Shown: positions 7,931 to 16,459 of the stretch, piece by piece
How the letters are laid out: each line of letters starts with the position of its first letter
Position numbering within the stretch: the stretch's first letter is position 1
From: Capnocytophaga gingivalis ATCC 33624
GTDB lineage: Bacteria > Bacteroidota > Bacteroidia > Flavobacteriales > Flavobacteriaceae
Direction: 5' to 3'
NCBI RefSeq assembly: GCF_000174755.1
Contig: NZ_ACLQ01000019.1
Span: 273,981-337,980 of the forward strand
DNA: 64,000 nt
Translations under genes and position numbers: made by a program
Notes under the pieces: generated by a model
Seen by the model: the letters and a program-made list of their open reading frames with translations, nothing else
Told to the model about the DNA's origin: nothing
The model's database searches: none

Positions 7931-8525
7931 TTATACAGAAAATAAATTAGTTTTCTTGAAAATCACAAATGAAATCACATAGAAAACCAATATACATACC
8001 ACAAAAATAGTGCCAAAAATAATGAGAAACTTCTTTAATTCTCTATAATAGAAAGTATAAATACTCAAAAAGAAAATTATTAATAATAATGTAACGATAA
8101 TAGCACATTTAATTGAAAAAAATAAAAGTTCAGAAGAATCATCAATCCACGAATTAGAAATTATAAACAAAATAGAAGGAACATAAATCATATATAGAAT
8201 AATTATACTACATAATGGTATTCCTATTAGCAAAAACTCTCCTATTGGTTCTTCCTCTGGATGTGCCAAGAAGGTTGGAACCGAAAGGGTTTGGAATAAT
8301 TATACTACATAATGGTATTCCTATTTTGTTTTTCTTATATATATAATACCCCAATAAATTTACTACAATAGAATAAATAAACAAATAAGAACAAATAATT
8401 GATGTAGCTTCAAATTTGTTATTCATACCTTCTCTTATGAAAATATATAAAATATAAATTGAAATCAATAAAAAAAGTATAGAAAATACTTTTATCATTA
8501 TTCTAAAAAAATGAGGTTTTTTCAT
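7931..8525 (-). pseudogene. array membrane protein broken by a 97-bp insertion
   Basis: Two overlapping reading frames are the halves of one gene. The upstream half starts at 8525 (MKKPHFFRIMIKVFSILFLL) and reads in frame to IGIPLCSIII, then runs into foreign sequence and stops at 8208. The downstream half repeats IGIPLCSIII and continues LYMIYVPSILFIIS to 7931. Removing 97 bp (one copy of a 32-bp direct repeat plus 65 bp) gives an uninterrupted 165-codon gene for a protein with four or five membrane helices, ending in a TFYYRELKKF motif like that of its neighbours. The inserted piece is mostly a copy of part of the gene at 10256-11542. Confidence 0.85.
8197..8325. repeat. 32-bp direct repeat flanking 65 inserted bases
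   Basis: The sequence at 8197-8228 recurs exactly at 8294-8325. Between them lie 65 bases; 8221-8273 matches 10921-10973 with a single mismatch in 53 positions. The remaining 20 bases (8274-8293) have no source that I can see in the window. The net gain of 97 bp causes the frameshift in the gene above. Confidence 0.9.
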
Positions 8526-8586
8526 ATTTTTTTATTTTTATTTAATTATACAAATAGTTTATGTGATTTTATACCTTGTAAATTAA

Positions 8587-8712
8587 TTACACAAGATGGT
8601 TATTTTATTTTACAAGAAGGAAAACAGATTACACAAGATGTGTTTTCCATTTTACAAGATAGAAAATGAATTATACAAGGTTGTTTATTCTATTTACAAG
8701 ATGGTATTTTCT
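8587..8712. repeat. six imperfect 21-bp tandem repeats, noncoding
   Basis: ACAAG recurs every 21 bp from 8590, six times, usually as ACAAGATGG or a close variant followed by an AT-rich tail. Taken in pairs it is a 42-bp repeat with starts at 8587, 8629 and 8671. It fills the 209-bp gap between the broken membrane-protein gene and the next one, and an inverted ACCTTGT lies just before it at 8573-8579. No open frame crosses it usefully. Confidence 0.8.
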
Positions 8713-8734
8713 ATATTTTTGTGTTTTTGGATAG

Positions 8735-8989
8735 TTATGCTGAACAATATACAAAAATAATGCAATATAATAAAATAACCAACCAATGATATTTCTTTAC
8801 ATAGGTAAGCATATTGGCAAGTGAGATAAGCCAAGCTATCATTCCTACCATAATATAAATAAAGAATGTAACAACTTTTTCGTTCTTGATGTTAAGCATA
8901 TATACCTTATATTGCATAACATAATATGTCACAAAAGGAAGCCAAACCAATATGGGAAATCTTTTTTTATGCTGTGTATGCTCTTTCAT
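8735..8989 (-). CDS. small membrane protein (84 aa), unknown
   Basis: A basic N-terminus (MKEHTQHKKRFPILVW) is followed by three hydrophobic segments at about 11-28, 38-60 and 67-83. It lies 5 bp downstream of the first long paralogue and is likely co-transcribed with it. It lacks the FYSFFYKWA motif of the other short members, so its membership in the family is uncertain. Confidence 0.5.
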   Translation of the reverse strand: MKEHTQHKKRFPILVWLPFVTYYVMQYKVYMLNIKNEKVVTFFIYIMVGMIAWLISLANMLTYVKKYHWLVILLYCIIFVYCSA

Positions 8990-8994
8990 AATCT

Positions 8995-10242
8995 TTAAAA
9001 TTTATTTTTTATTAAATAATATTGATATCCTGTGCTGAGTAAGTAATAAGATAAGTATTTATTTCTATATAATCGGATGTTATTGTGTATTTCAAGTGTT
9101 TCATTTTGATTTTCATAATAGCGAATATCATCGGAGGTTTGATTAAAAGAAAAAAGATTTTGACTATAGAAAGTCTTTAGGTGTAGCTCTTGTTCATCCA
9201 ATATTAAATTAAAATATACATAGCCTTGACTCCAATCTTCTTGAAAAGATTTCTCTTTTCCAAATAGATGAAGTCCTGAATTGGATGTATATTCCTTCAG
9301 ATAATACATATATTTTATAGGGCTTTCTTGAGGAGCTATTCCTTTTTCTTTAGGAGGTTTTATGAAGTCGTTAAACAAATTAAAATCATCTGAAACAGGA
9401 AAATCCATATATTTTAGATAATAAAACTCTTGTGTATAGAAATAGTACAACTTATTTTCTTTTTTAATAATAACCATTGCATCTCTTTCGCTATCTTTTT
9501 GAATAATAACTATTAAATTGTTATTAGAATTTTTAAATGTACGTTCTTCCATATCTTTTTCTGAAGGTTGTTCCTCTTTTTTTAGCTCTTTCATAGGTAG
9601 AAAGTCCCTATTGCCATCTATCAAAAAAGAAGAATAGGATTTTTCATAAATATCTATCAAATATTTTTTTCTTACCACGATGTCTCTTTTTTGATTCACA
9701 AAATTTTCCAAATATAAAGTTTCCATATGGTTTCCTTCAGTATCATATTTCAATATACAATCTATATAAAATGTAGTTTCATCATCATAAAATTTATAAT
9801 ATATGAACAGATGACCTTCTTTATCAAGGAATAAATCAGTATCGGCGGGTATTTTACTTTGAGAAATAGGAGAAATTATTTTTCCTCTTTGATATATCTC
9901 TTTATTATCCAACAAATCATATTTTCTAAGTTCTTTAGGCATTTCCCTATATGAAACAAGGTATTTGTAATAGGAATATACCGAATAAGAATGTTTGAAA
10001 AGAAAAAATACAAGCATACAAATAGGAAATATACGTATAAAACGCTTGGTTATACTATTCTTTTGGAAATAATAATAAGCGAAAACACCTATTCCAAAAA
10101 ATAATGCATAAAAAACATATAGTAATATTTTTTTTCCTCTAAAAATGACTTCATAATCCCAATAAATAATCAATAAATAGGTTAATAAGAAAATAATTCC
10201 TGTAAGAGAGGCAAAAAACAGATGTGATAATTTTGATTTCAT
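8995..10242 (-). CDS. long membrane-anchored paralogue 1 of 3, unknown family
   Basis: This 415-residue protein has three or four membrane helices in the first ~110 residues (SLTGIIFLLTYLLIIYW; ILLYVFYALFFGIGVFAYYYF; IFPICMLVFFLF), then about 300 residues rich in aromatic and charged residues and probably outside the membrane. Landmarks shared with the next two genes are FLIDGNRDFLPMKEL mid-domain, KLYYFYTQEFY and the C-terminal LYRNKYLSYYLLSTGYQYYLIKN. No enzyme motif is visible. The gene lies 13 bp after the end of the next paralogue upstream, in a same-strand operon. Confidence 0.7.
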   Translation of the reverse strand: MKSKLSHLFFASLTGIIFLLTYLLIIYWDYEVIFRGKKILLYVFYALFFGIGVFAYYYFQKNSITKRFIRIFPICMLVFFLFKHSYSVYSYYKYLVSYREMPKELRKYDLLDNKEIYQRGKIISPISQSKIPADTDLFLDKEGHLFIYYKFYDDETTFYIDCILKYDTEGNHMETLYLENFVNQKRDIVVRKKYLIDIYEKSYSSFLIDGNRDFLPMKELKKEEQPSEKDMEERTFKNSNNNLIVIIQKDSERDAMVIIKKENKLYYFYTQEFYYLKYMDFPVSDDFNLFNDFIKPPKEKGIAPQESPIKYMYYLKEYTSNSGLHLFGKEKSFQEDWSQGYVYFNLILDEQELHLKTFYSQNLFSFNQTSDDIRYYENQNETLEIHNNIRLYRNKYLSYYLLSTGYQYYLIKNKF

Positions 10243-10255
10243 AGCTGTAAAATAT

Positions 10256-11542
10256 TTATTTTATCATATAAACATATTCCCCATCATAGAAAATAGCATA
10301 AGATAGATGCTTATTGGTATAAAGAAACATATCTTTGTACTTCTCTAAGGTTTCTTCTTCATTTTCTATATAATAAGTAGGGGTTTTAAGTTGGTTATAT
10401 CCTTTATAGTTAGATACTTTTCCTTTCTTAAAGTGAAAAGTATCTTTTCCTATTTTAAGGTCAAATAACAATTGTATATCAGAATAAGTCAACTCGCAAT
10501 TTTCCCCTTGGTCATTCCTAAAAAATCCATTCATAGTAAGATACTCATAATAAAAATCTTGTGGAAGAATATTTCTCCGCTCGAAAGAATGCGCTCCCTT
10601 TTCTTCCTCTTCTTCTAATATAGAGAACAGATTACTTATTAGCATATTTTCATCCTGATCATCTCTGTACTGAGTATTCTTTTCTGATGTAGGGGGGAAA
10701 AAGTAATAGGCTTGGTCATCCTCTATAAATATTCCTATTATTGCAGGATATCCTCCACATTCTCCTTCATCAGAGAGGAATGTTTCGTAATAAGATATAG
10801 GTGCCCTCGTTTCTCTATGAGCAGGATCATATCCCTTCAAATATTCCATAGGTTGCATAATAAATGATCCGTCATAGGTATAATTTGCATATTCATAAGT
10901 ACTAAGATCTATAATATAGTTTCCTTTTAGCAAAAACTCTCCTATTGGTTCTTCCTCTGGATGTGCCAAGAAGACAATATACTTAACTTTTCCTATTGTA
11001 TCATACACAACCATATAAGGAGGTGTCTCAAAAGAATCTTGACCTACAAGTTTCCTTGATATATAGAAAGGATTTTCCACATGATACTTTTCTGTATATA
11101 GTACTACTAACTCGTGATTTTGATTAAGCAAACATTGTTTTATCTGATATCCTTCTTTAGGGGAAAGTAGTGAAAATCTCGTATTAGCTGTAACTCTTGT
11201 CGTATCTGCTAAGGAAAGGAAACTGCGTGCTTGTTCTTGCTTCCCGATACGTGAATATTGCAGAAACACTTCTTGGCATATATTTGGCGAATAAAGTACA
11301 AAGAGTACAAAAGCTGTAAACACCCCTATTCCATAGAAAAAAAATCTTTTAGCCCAACGATAATGAAAGCTATAAAACACCAACATCCCCAAGACAAAAG
11401 GAATAAGAACAAACTTTGCTAAGAACTTACCTCCCATTTGTGTAACTAAAGTATATATCTTATACACTATAAAAGCATAAGCTACAGCAAAAGCAATTCC
11501 TGTAAGAGAGGCAAAAAACAAGTGTAATAATTTCTTTTTCAT
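10256..11542 (-). CDS. long membrane-anchored paralogue 2 of 3, unknown family
   Basis: This 428-residue protein has N-terminal helices (LFFASLTGIAFAVAYAFIVY; FVLIPFVLGMLVFYSFHYRWAKRFF; YGIGVFTAFVLFVLY) and the C-terminal LYTNKHLSYAIFYDGEYVYMIK shared with its neighbours. The first ~45 bases of this gene and of paralogue 1, plus the following intergenic bases, are nearly identical, pointing to recent duplication or gene conversion. A 53-bp piece (10921-10973, encoding AHPEEEPIGEFLL) has a near-exact copy inside the broken gene at 8221-8273. Function unknown. Confidence 0.7.
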   Translation of the reverse strand: MKKKLLHLFFASLTGIAFAVAYAFIVYKIYTLVTQMGGKFLAKFVLIPFVLGMLVFYSFHYRWAKRFFFYGIGVFTAFVLFVLYSPNICQEVFLQYSRIGKQEQARSFLSLADTTRVTANTRFSLLSPKEGYQIKQCLLNQNHELVVLYTEKYHVENPFYISRKLVGQDSFETPPYMVVYDTIGKVKYIVFLAHPEEEPIGEFLLKGNYIIDLSTYEYANYTYDGSFIMQPMEYLKGYDPAHRETRAPISYYETFLSDEGECGGYPAIIGIFIEDDQAYYFFPPTSEKNTQYRDDQDENMLISNLFSILEEEEEKGAHSFERRNILPQDFYYEYLTMNGFFRNDQGENCELTYSDIQLLFDLKIGKDTFHFKKGKVSNYKGYNQLKTPTYYIENEEETLEKYKDMFLYTNKHLSYAIFYDGEYVYMIK

Positions 11543-11555
11543 AACTATAAAATAT

Positions 11556-12875
11556 TTATTTTATGATGTAAAATCCTAATGGAGTGTGTAGCAGATAATA
11601 TTTTAGGTTTTTATTACTATACAAATATATATTTTTACATTCTTCAATGGTTTCGGTGCCGTTTTTCCAATAGTAAGTAGGATATTTTATACTTCTTTCA
11701 TGATTTCCGTAGGTGCGATAATCCATTTTCAAAGGGAGTATTTTATCTTCTATCTTTAATCTATAATATAACTCACCGTATCTATTTCCCACTTCAAAAG
11801 ACCAAGAAGGATGAAGTGGTTCTAGTCCTCTACATTCTATCATTTTGTCCAAATAATAAACGGGATCAATATGGGTACGTTGTGATGATTTTTCCCCTTT
11901 TACTAAATGGTCTTCATTATATAAGAACTTATTTCTGTAAGCTAATAGGAGAGGAGAGGATGTATGTTCAGGGAATTTTATTACATATTTTTCGTTATAG
12001 AAATAAAAATCGTCAGTAATATCATAAGAGGTAATGTAATAATATAATTGATTGTTTTTTAGGAAAACAATTATAAATTGAGGGTCACCTGACTCGGGGA
12101 AATCACCTTTATCAGGAAGTGACCAATAAGAATTTTTTATAATATGACAATAAGGAGAATCTTTAGTTCTGTTATAATGAAAGTCTTTTACTTGTTGGAA
12201 ATTCCACTTTTGAGAACCTTCTACTAATTTCATAGGAAGAAATTCTTTATTTCCATCTACAAACCAAGATTTGTTATAAGTCCGACTATAAACATCTATT
12301 AGGCAATCCTCTATGAGAAATACTTTGCTTTCTTTCTCCTTTGAATAATGAAAGGAAAGAGAATCAATAACCTCTCCCGTAGTATCGAATTTCCTCACAA
12401 GAACTTCTAAGTCTCCTTCCTGAGGTCTTGAATCCCTATAGAGAGCAATGAGTTCGTTCTTCTCAGACATTGTATAGTTTTCCAAATCAAACCATTTGTA
12501 AGAATTAAAAGGAATAATCTCTTTTCCTTCTACAGAAATGGGATTTTCTCCTAGGGAAACGAATTTTTCAAGTGCGGGAGGAAAGTTTCTTTTGGAGTTG
12601 TAGAGTAAAAGTTTGCTAGACAATTCTCCACCATAATAAGTAAGGAATACTCCTATGAGCACTAAGAAAACAAAAGCAAGAATATAGATTCTTGAACCTT
12701 TCTGATGGATTCCTATATGGAAGAGAATGTTTGCAAAAGCAAGCAAGGCAAAAAATCCATAGAGATAGAAAAAAAGATACATAAAGTATCCGTTTCCTGT
12801 AGTACTAATTAAAATTATATTAAGAACTACAAGAATAAGAAATAATATAAAATAATTCTTCAATATATTTATCAT
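11556..12875 (-). CDS. long membrane-anchored paralogue 3 of 3, unknown family
   Basis: This 439-residue protein is the most divergent of the three. It has four membrane helices in residues 1-95, then an extracytoplasmic-looking domain with WFVDGNKEFLPMKLV, QLYYYITSYDITDDFYFYNE and the C-terminal LYSNKNLKYYLLHTPLGFYIIK, all aligning with the other two paralogues. It lies 13 bp before paralogue 2 and 7 bp after the decayed SWIM-type gene. I cannot assign a function; the shared N-terminal membrane part and variable outer domain resemble families that diversify by duplication. Confidence 0.7.
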   Translation of the reverse strand: MINILKNYFILFLILVVLNIILISTTGNGYFMYLFFYLYGFFALLAFANILFHIGIHQKGSRIYILAFVFLVLIGVFLTYYGGELSSKLLLYNSKRNFPPALEKFVSLGENPISVEGKEIIPFNSYKWFDLENYTMSEKNELIALYRDSRPQEGDLEVLVRKFDTTGEVIDSLSFHYSKEKESKVFLIEDCLIDVYSRTYNKSWFVDGNKEFLPMKLVEGSQKWNFQQVKDFHYNRTKDSPYCHIIKNSYWSLPDKGDFPESGDPQFIIVFLKNNQLYYYITSYDITDDFYFYNEKYVIKFPEHTSSPLLLAYRNKFLYNEDHLVKGEKSSQRTHIDPVYYLDKMIECRGLEPLHPSWSFEVGNRYGELYYRLKIEDKILPLKMDYRTYGNHERSIKYPTYYWKNGTETIEECKNIYLYSNKNLKYYLLHTPLGFYIIK

Positions 12876-12882
12876 AATTGTA

Positions 12883-14062
12883 TTATATCTTGTATTCTAC
12901 TATTATTTGGTTTAAGATTTCTACAAAGTTATGTTTTCTTTTATAGATTGTTTTAAGTTCAAGCACTAGATCTTTTATTATATTTATCTTCTCAGGAACT
13001 TCTTTAATCATATAGCGAATGGCTTTCCCTATAGTTTCATAGTCATTTTTTGTATACATTTCTTCGCAAAATAAATGAACTAAATAGGCTAATCTTTCTA
13101 TTATTTCTTCCTTGTAATATTTCTTTAGGTAGGGTAGGAAATACAAAGTAGTCTGAATATCTAATTCTTTTACATAATTCCAAAGCTTTTCATGGTTATC
13201 TTCTTGCTCATAGATAAAGAATAATGTAGGAGAAATGATAGAATAATTCCAATAACTTGAGATTTTTTTTCTTTTCTGGTTGTAATCATCTTCGAGTTCC
13301 TTAATTTCTTTCTCTATCACCTCCTTCCATTGTTTTTCTGTATAGGTTTTTTTCCATTTTTCATAGTATTCTATATTTCCTTTGTCTTCCAAAGCAATTT
13401 TTTTAGCATAATGACGAATAGTTGGGATATCTTTTTCTAACTCAGCAATGTATATTAGGACTGCTGTCCATTCTTTTATCATATTTTGATTCCTTCCTTT
13501 TTGAGTAAGTGTCTTTATCCCTTCTTCGAGTAGTTTCTTTGCCGTTTTTAGATCTCTTTCTTCTATACAAGCTTGTATTTTTATTTTTCCGAGTTCAGGA
13601 TCCTCAAGATTCTCATCAATTATCTTATTAACTCCCTCAGTATCTCCTTTTTGAGAAAGAATACTTATTTTTTCAGCTGTATAAATACGTTTGTCATATC
13701 CCGAAAGGTTCTTTTTAGAAAGAATTCTATCTAAGGCAGCTAAATATTCCTCTTCTTTTTGAAACTGTAGACAAATTCTCTTAGAAGCCTCTGTTATTTT
13801 CTTTCCATAATAATCATATTCGTAATTTGTCGCATTATATAATTCTTTTAATAGAAAAGAAGTAGCTTTTTCTTTTAGAGCAAGTGGCACTCTTTCGTCT
13901 TCAGCTAAGAAGATAATTGTATGAATCTTTGTCGGTCACAGTGGCAACCCATAGCCCATCCTCAAGTTCTTCTATGGAAGAAACTTTACCTTTTTCGAAA
14001 ACTTCTCAGCCTTGTTTTACCAAAGTTTTATCAACAAACTTATCAAAATTCTCAATTGTCAT
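12883..14062 (-). pseudogene. degraded SWIM-zinc-finger-type protein
   Basis: Reading from the ATG at 14062, MTIENFDKFVDKTLVKQG is followed by TGA (14006-14008) where a tryptophan is expected, then the same frame continues EVFEKGKVSSIEELEDGLWVATVTDKDSYN. A frameshift near 13920 is then needed to reach IIFLAEDERVPLALKEKA and a 335-codon frame to 12883 rich in helical, TPR-like pairs. The N-terminal pattern is that of SWIM zinc-finger proteins, but the expected CxC..CxH cluster is missing at the junction, suggesting a deletion. A TATCTTTG -7 box (14082-14089, minus strand) is still present upstream. The 3' frame could in principle still be translated from the GTG at 13890. Confidence 0.7.
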
Positions 14063-14253
14063 AAGATCATATTTTAAGGAACAAAGATAGTGATAATAAT
14101 GGTTAATTGTTGATTATTAATTGTTAATTATCACCTCCTTGTTCTTTATCTCTGAGTACTAAAGATAATTTTCCAATAAACAAAATATAACAAGTTAATA
14201 ATCATCTGATTACAATAATTAAAAAAATACCACATAATATATAATTACAAACT

Positions 14254-14282
14254 AAAAAAGGGCAAATGAATCATTCGCCCTT
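14254..14282 (-). terminator. terminator of the sugar permease gene
   Basis: AAGGGC...GCCCTT with an inner AATGA/TCATT pairing (14258-14282) is followed on the minus strand by a run of six T. It lies 31 bp after the permease stop codon. Confidence 0.8.
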
Positions 14283-14312
14283 ATAATTATATAATTTATT
14301 AACAATTGACCA

Positions 14313-15608
14313 TTAATCATTAACTACAATGTCTTTATTTACATTTCTGCTACCTACAAGGGCGTAGTATAGGATATACAAAAGGCCTATAATAACCACC
14401 CAATAGCTTTGTACATAGCCAAAGAGGTCAGCTATATAGCTCTGAAGAGTGGAGAGTATACCTCCTCCACAGACCATGACCATAAAGATACCAGAGGCAG
14501 CAGCTGTATACTTGCCTAACCCCTCAGTTGCCAAGTTAAAAATACCACCCCACATCACTGAGGTACAAAGTCCACAGAGGGTTAAGAACATGACACTTGC
14601 AGGAACTTCAGCCAGTCCAAAGGAAATATTTTTGTTGAAAACTGGCATATTCACCACTACATCTGTAGGTAAGAAGATAGCCAATAATACAAACAATAAG
14701 CCTAAGGAAGCGACAAAAGAAAGCATCACCTTGCTAGAGAACTTAGCCCCTAAAGCCCCCCCTACAAATCGGCCAACAAACATCAAGAACCAGTAAGTAC
14801 CGACTACAGAACCTGCCGTTGTCGCATCGATTCCTAAGCCACCTTTGTCAACCTGAGCTGTCATGAAATAGTTCTCCACCCCTGGAATCCCTACTTCTAC
14901 CCCTACATAGACAAAGATAGCAATAATACCAAATACAAAATGTCTGAAAGACAAGGCACTATGAGATTCTTTTGCCTTATTTTCTACTTTTTTTACAATA
15001 TGGGGTTCTGGGATTTTCATCAAGGATAGTACGATAAAGACCAAGGCAAAGGTTCCCATGGCTAAGTATAAGGCAGGATTGGCCTTGTCTATAGAGGCTT
15101 TTTCTATATTCTCTCCTATGAGATAGCCTACAAAAACAGGGACAATAGTCCCCCCCATAGAGTTGAGCGCCCCTCCAAACTGTAATAATTGATTGCCTCG
15201 CTTACCTTCGCCTCCTAAAGTATTAAGCATAGGATTGACCACTACATTGAGCATACACATAGAAAAACCTGCAACAAAGGCTCCTATGAGGTAGACTGCA
15301 TAACTCTCCATTGCACCCGATAGGAAGATGATACACACCCCTACAAATCCTACTATTACAGCTGTCAGGGCAGTCTTCTTATAGCCCTTTCGTTGTAACA
15401 TTTGCCCTGCAGGAATTCCCATGAAGGCATAAGCAATAAAGTTGGCCAAGGTTCCCAATTGTGCTTGAAAATTGCTCGCCATAAATTGGCTCTTTATAAT
15501 CACTCCCATAGGACTTTGCAAATTAGTCACAAAGGCTATCATAAAGAATAGGGCAAACATCATCAGAATAGGTAACAGATAATTTTTGTTTTCTTGATTT
15601 TGTTCCAT
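14313..15608 (-). CDS. FHS-family sugar:H+ symporter (MFS)
   Basis: This 431-residue, 12-helix permease has the motifs of the fucose-galactose-glucose/H+ symporter family (FucP/GluP): LQSPMGVIIKSQF near helix 1, LGTLANFIAYAFMGIPAGQMLQRKGYKKT at helix 2 and its loop, NVVVNPMLNTLGGEGKRGNQLLQFGGALNSMGG at helices 4-5, and VMWGGIFNLATEGLGKYTAAASG in the C-half. It would import a hexose or deoxyhexose with protons. It has its own promoter and terminator and so is monocistronic. The precise sugar is not readable. Confidence 0.88.
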   Translation of the reverse strand: MEQNQENKNYLLPILMMFALFFMIAFVTNLQSPMGVIIKSQFMASNFQAQLGTLANFIAYAFMGIPAGQMLQRKGYKKTALTAVIVGFVGVCIIFLSGAMESYAVYLIGAFVAGFSMCMLNVVVNPMLNTLGGEGKRGNQLLQFGGALNSMGGTIVPVFVGYLIGENIEKASIDKANPALYLAMGTFALVFIVLSLMKIPEPHIVKKVENKAKESHSALSFRHFVFGIIAIFVYVGVEVGIPGVENYFMTAQVDKGGLGIDATTAGSVVGTYWFLMFVGRFVGGALGAKFSSKVMLSFVASLGLLFVLLAIFLPTDVVVNMPVFNKNISFGLAEVPASVMFLTLCGLCTSVMWGGIFNLATEGLGKYTAAASGIFMVMVCGGGILSTLQSYIADLFGYVQSYWVVIIGLLYILYYALVGSRNVNKDIVVND

Positions 15609-15634
15609 CTCTGCTAAAATTTTGATTATAGCGA

Positions 15635-15664
15635 CAAAGTTAAAAAATTATTTTGTCATATCAA
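15635..15664 (-). promoter_or_regulatory. promoter of the sugar permease gene
   Basis: On the minus strand TAACTTTG occupies 15642-15635 and TTG 15664-15662, with 19 bp between them, the Bacteroidota -33/-7 arrangement. The start codon is 27 bp downstream. Confidence 0.65.
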
Positions 15665-15682
15665 AGAAAAATTTTACTTTTT

Positions 15683-16459
15683 TTAAGAATAATACTGCCA
15701 TAAAAGTAAAAAATATAGGATAGGAATACACTCTACCAAAAGCCCACTATAGAAGGGAGATTGCTCCTCACGAGCAAAGAGAAGAAATAAAAGAGTAATA
15801 CAAGCTATCCCTATCTGTATCAGTCGTAATGGAAGGGAAGTATGATAAAAGGAAAGTAGAAGATAACATAGCATAGTGATTATCCCTATAATTTTAGTCT
15901 TTCTCACTCCTAAGACTGTAGGAAATGTGTGCAGACAAGCACGATCCTCTACCCTATCTCGAATATCGAAAGGGAGAATCAGTACACATATCCATAGAAA
16001 ATATTGCAAGGAAAGCAGCCATACTTGCCAAGAGAAAAAGGATATAGCACTCTCTGACAAAGGCAGAAAAACCGCAGATAGTACCCAACAGAAGGCAACA
16101 ATAGCTATTTTGAGAAAGGGAATACTCCTAAGATTTTGACTAAGAAAAGGAGCATTGTATAGGATACTCAACACCCCAGAGAGGAATAGTAGTATCTTCC
16201 CCTGTAAGTTGAGCAAAAAGAAACAATACCCCACTATAAGAACACAGCTCCACCATAAGGGATCCCGATACTTGAAGATGCCTTCCTTAGCAAAAGAATA
16301 AGACAAGATAGCCCCTGCCCATAAAGATAACAAATAAGGATAGGCTATTGGTTGATGAAAAATATAAAAGGTAGAAAGAGCTAAAGCTGTTACTGCAGAA
16401 GCTACAATAATATTTTCTCTGATAAAAAAGTGTAAAATAGTATAGAGTGTGGCTCTCAT
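15683..16459 (-). CDS. UbiA-like prenyltransferase-family membrane protein
   Basis: This 258-residue protein has about eight hydrophobic helices. The loop LPFDIRDRVEDRACLHTFPTVLGVRKTK (about 162-189) matches the second Asp-rich motif of UbiA prenyltransferases, which coordinates the Mg-diphosphate of the prenyl donor. The usual first motif NDxxDxxxD is not evident; the region SILYNAPFL retains the YNAPF-like piece typical of UbiA-like proteins of Bacteroidota. Activity is therefore uncertain. Its ATG overlaps the stop of rlpA (ATGA), so the two are coupled. Confidence 0.65.
   Translation of the reverse strand: MRATLYTILHFFIRENIIVASAVTALALSTFYIFHQPIAYPYLLSLWAGAILSYSFAKEGIFKYRDPLWWSCVLIVGYCFFLLNLQGKILLFLSGVLSILYNAPFLSQNLRSIPFLKIAIVAFCWVLSAVFLPLSESAISFFSWQVWLLSLQYFLWICVLILPFDIRDRVEDRACLHTFPTVLGVRKTKIIGIITMLCYLLLSFYHTSLPLRLIQIGIACITLLFLLFAREEQSPFYSGLLVECIPILYFLLLWQYYS

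Noticed and set aside
8587..8712. CRISPR array
   Set aside because: The units are directly contiguous 21-bp imperfect repeats with no unique spacers and no cas genes nearby.
14090..14135. AT-rich TTAATTGTTGATTATTAATTG repeats as a replication origin or regulatory array
   Set aside because: Similar TTAATCATTAA words occur before purE and elsewhere as common AT-rich intergenic sequence; no DnaA-box cluster is present.
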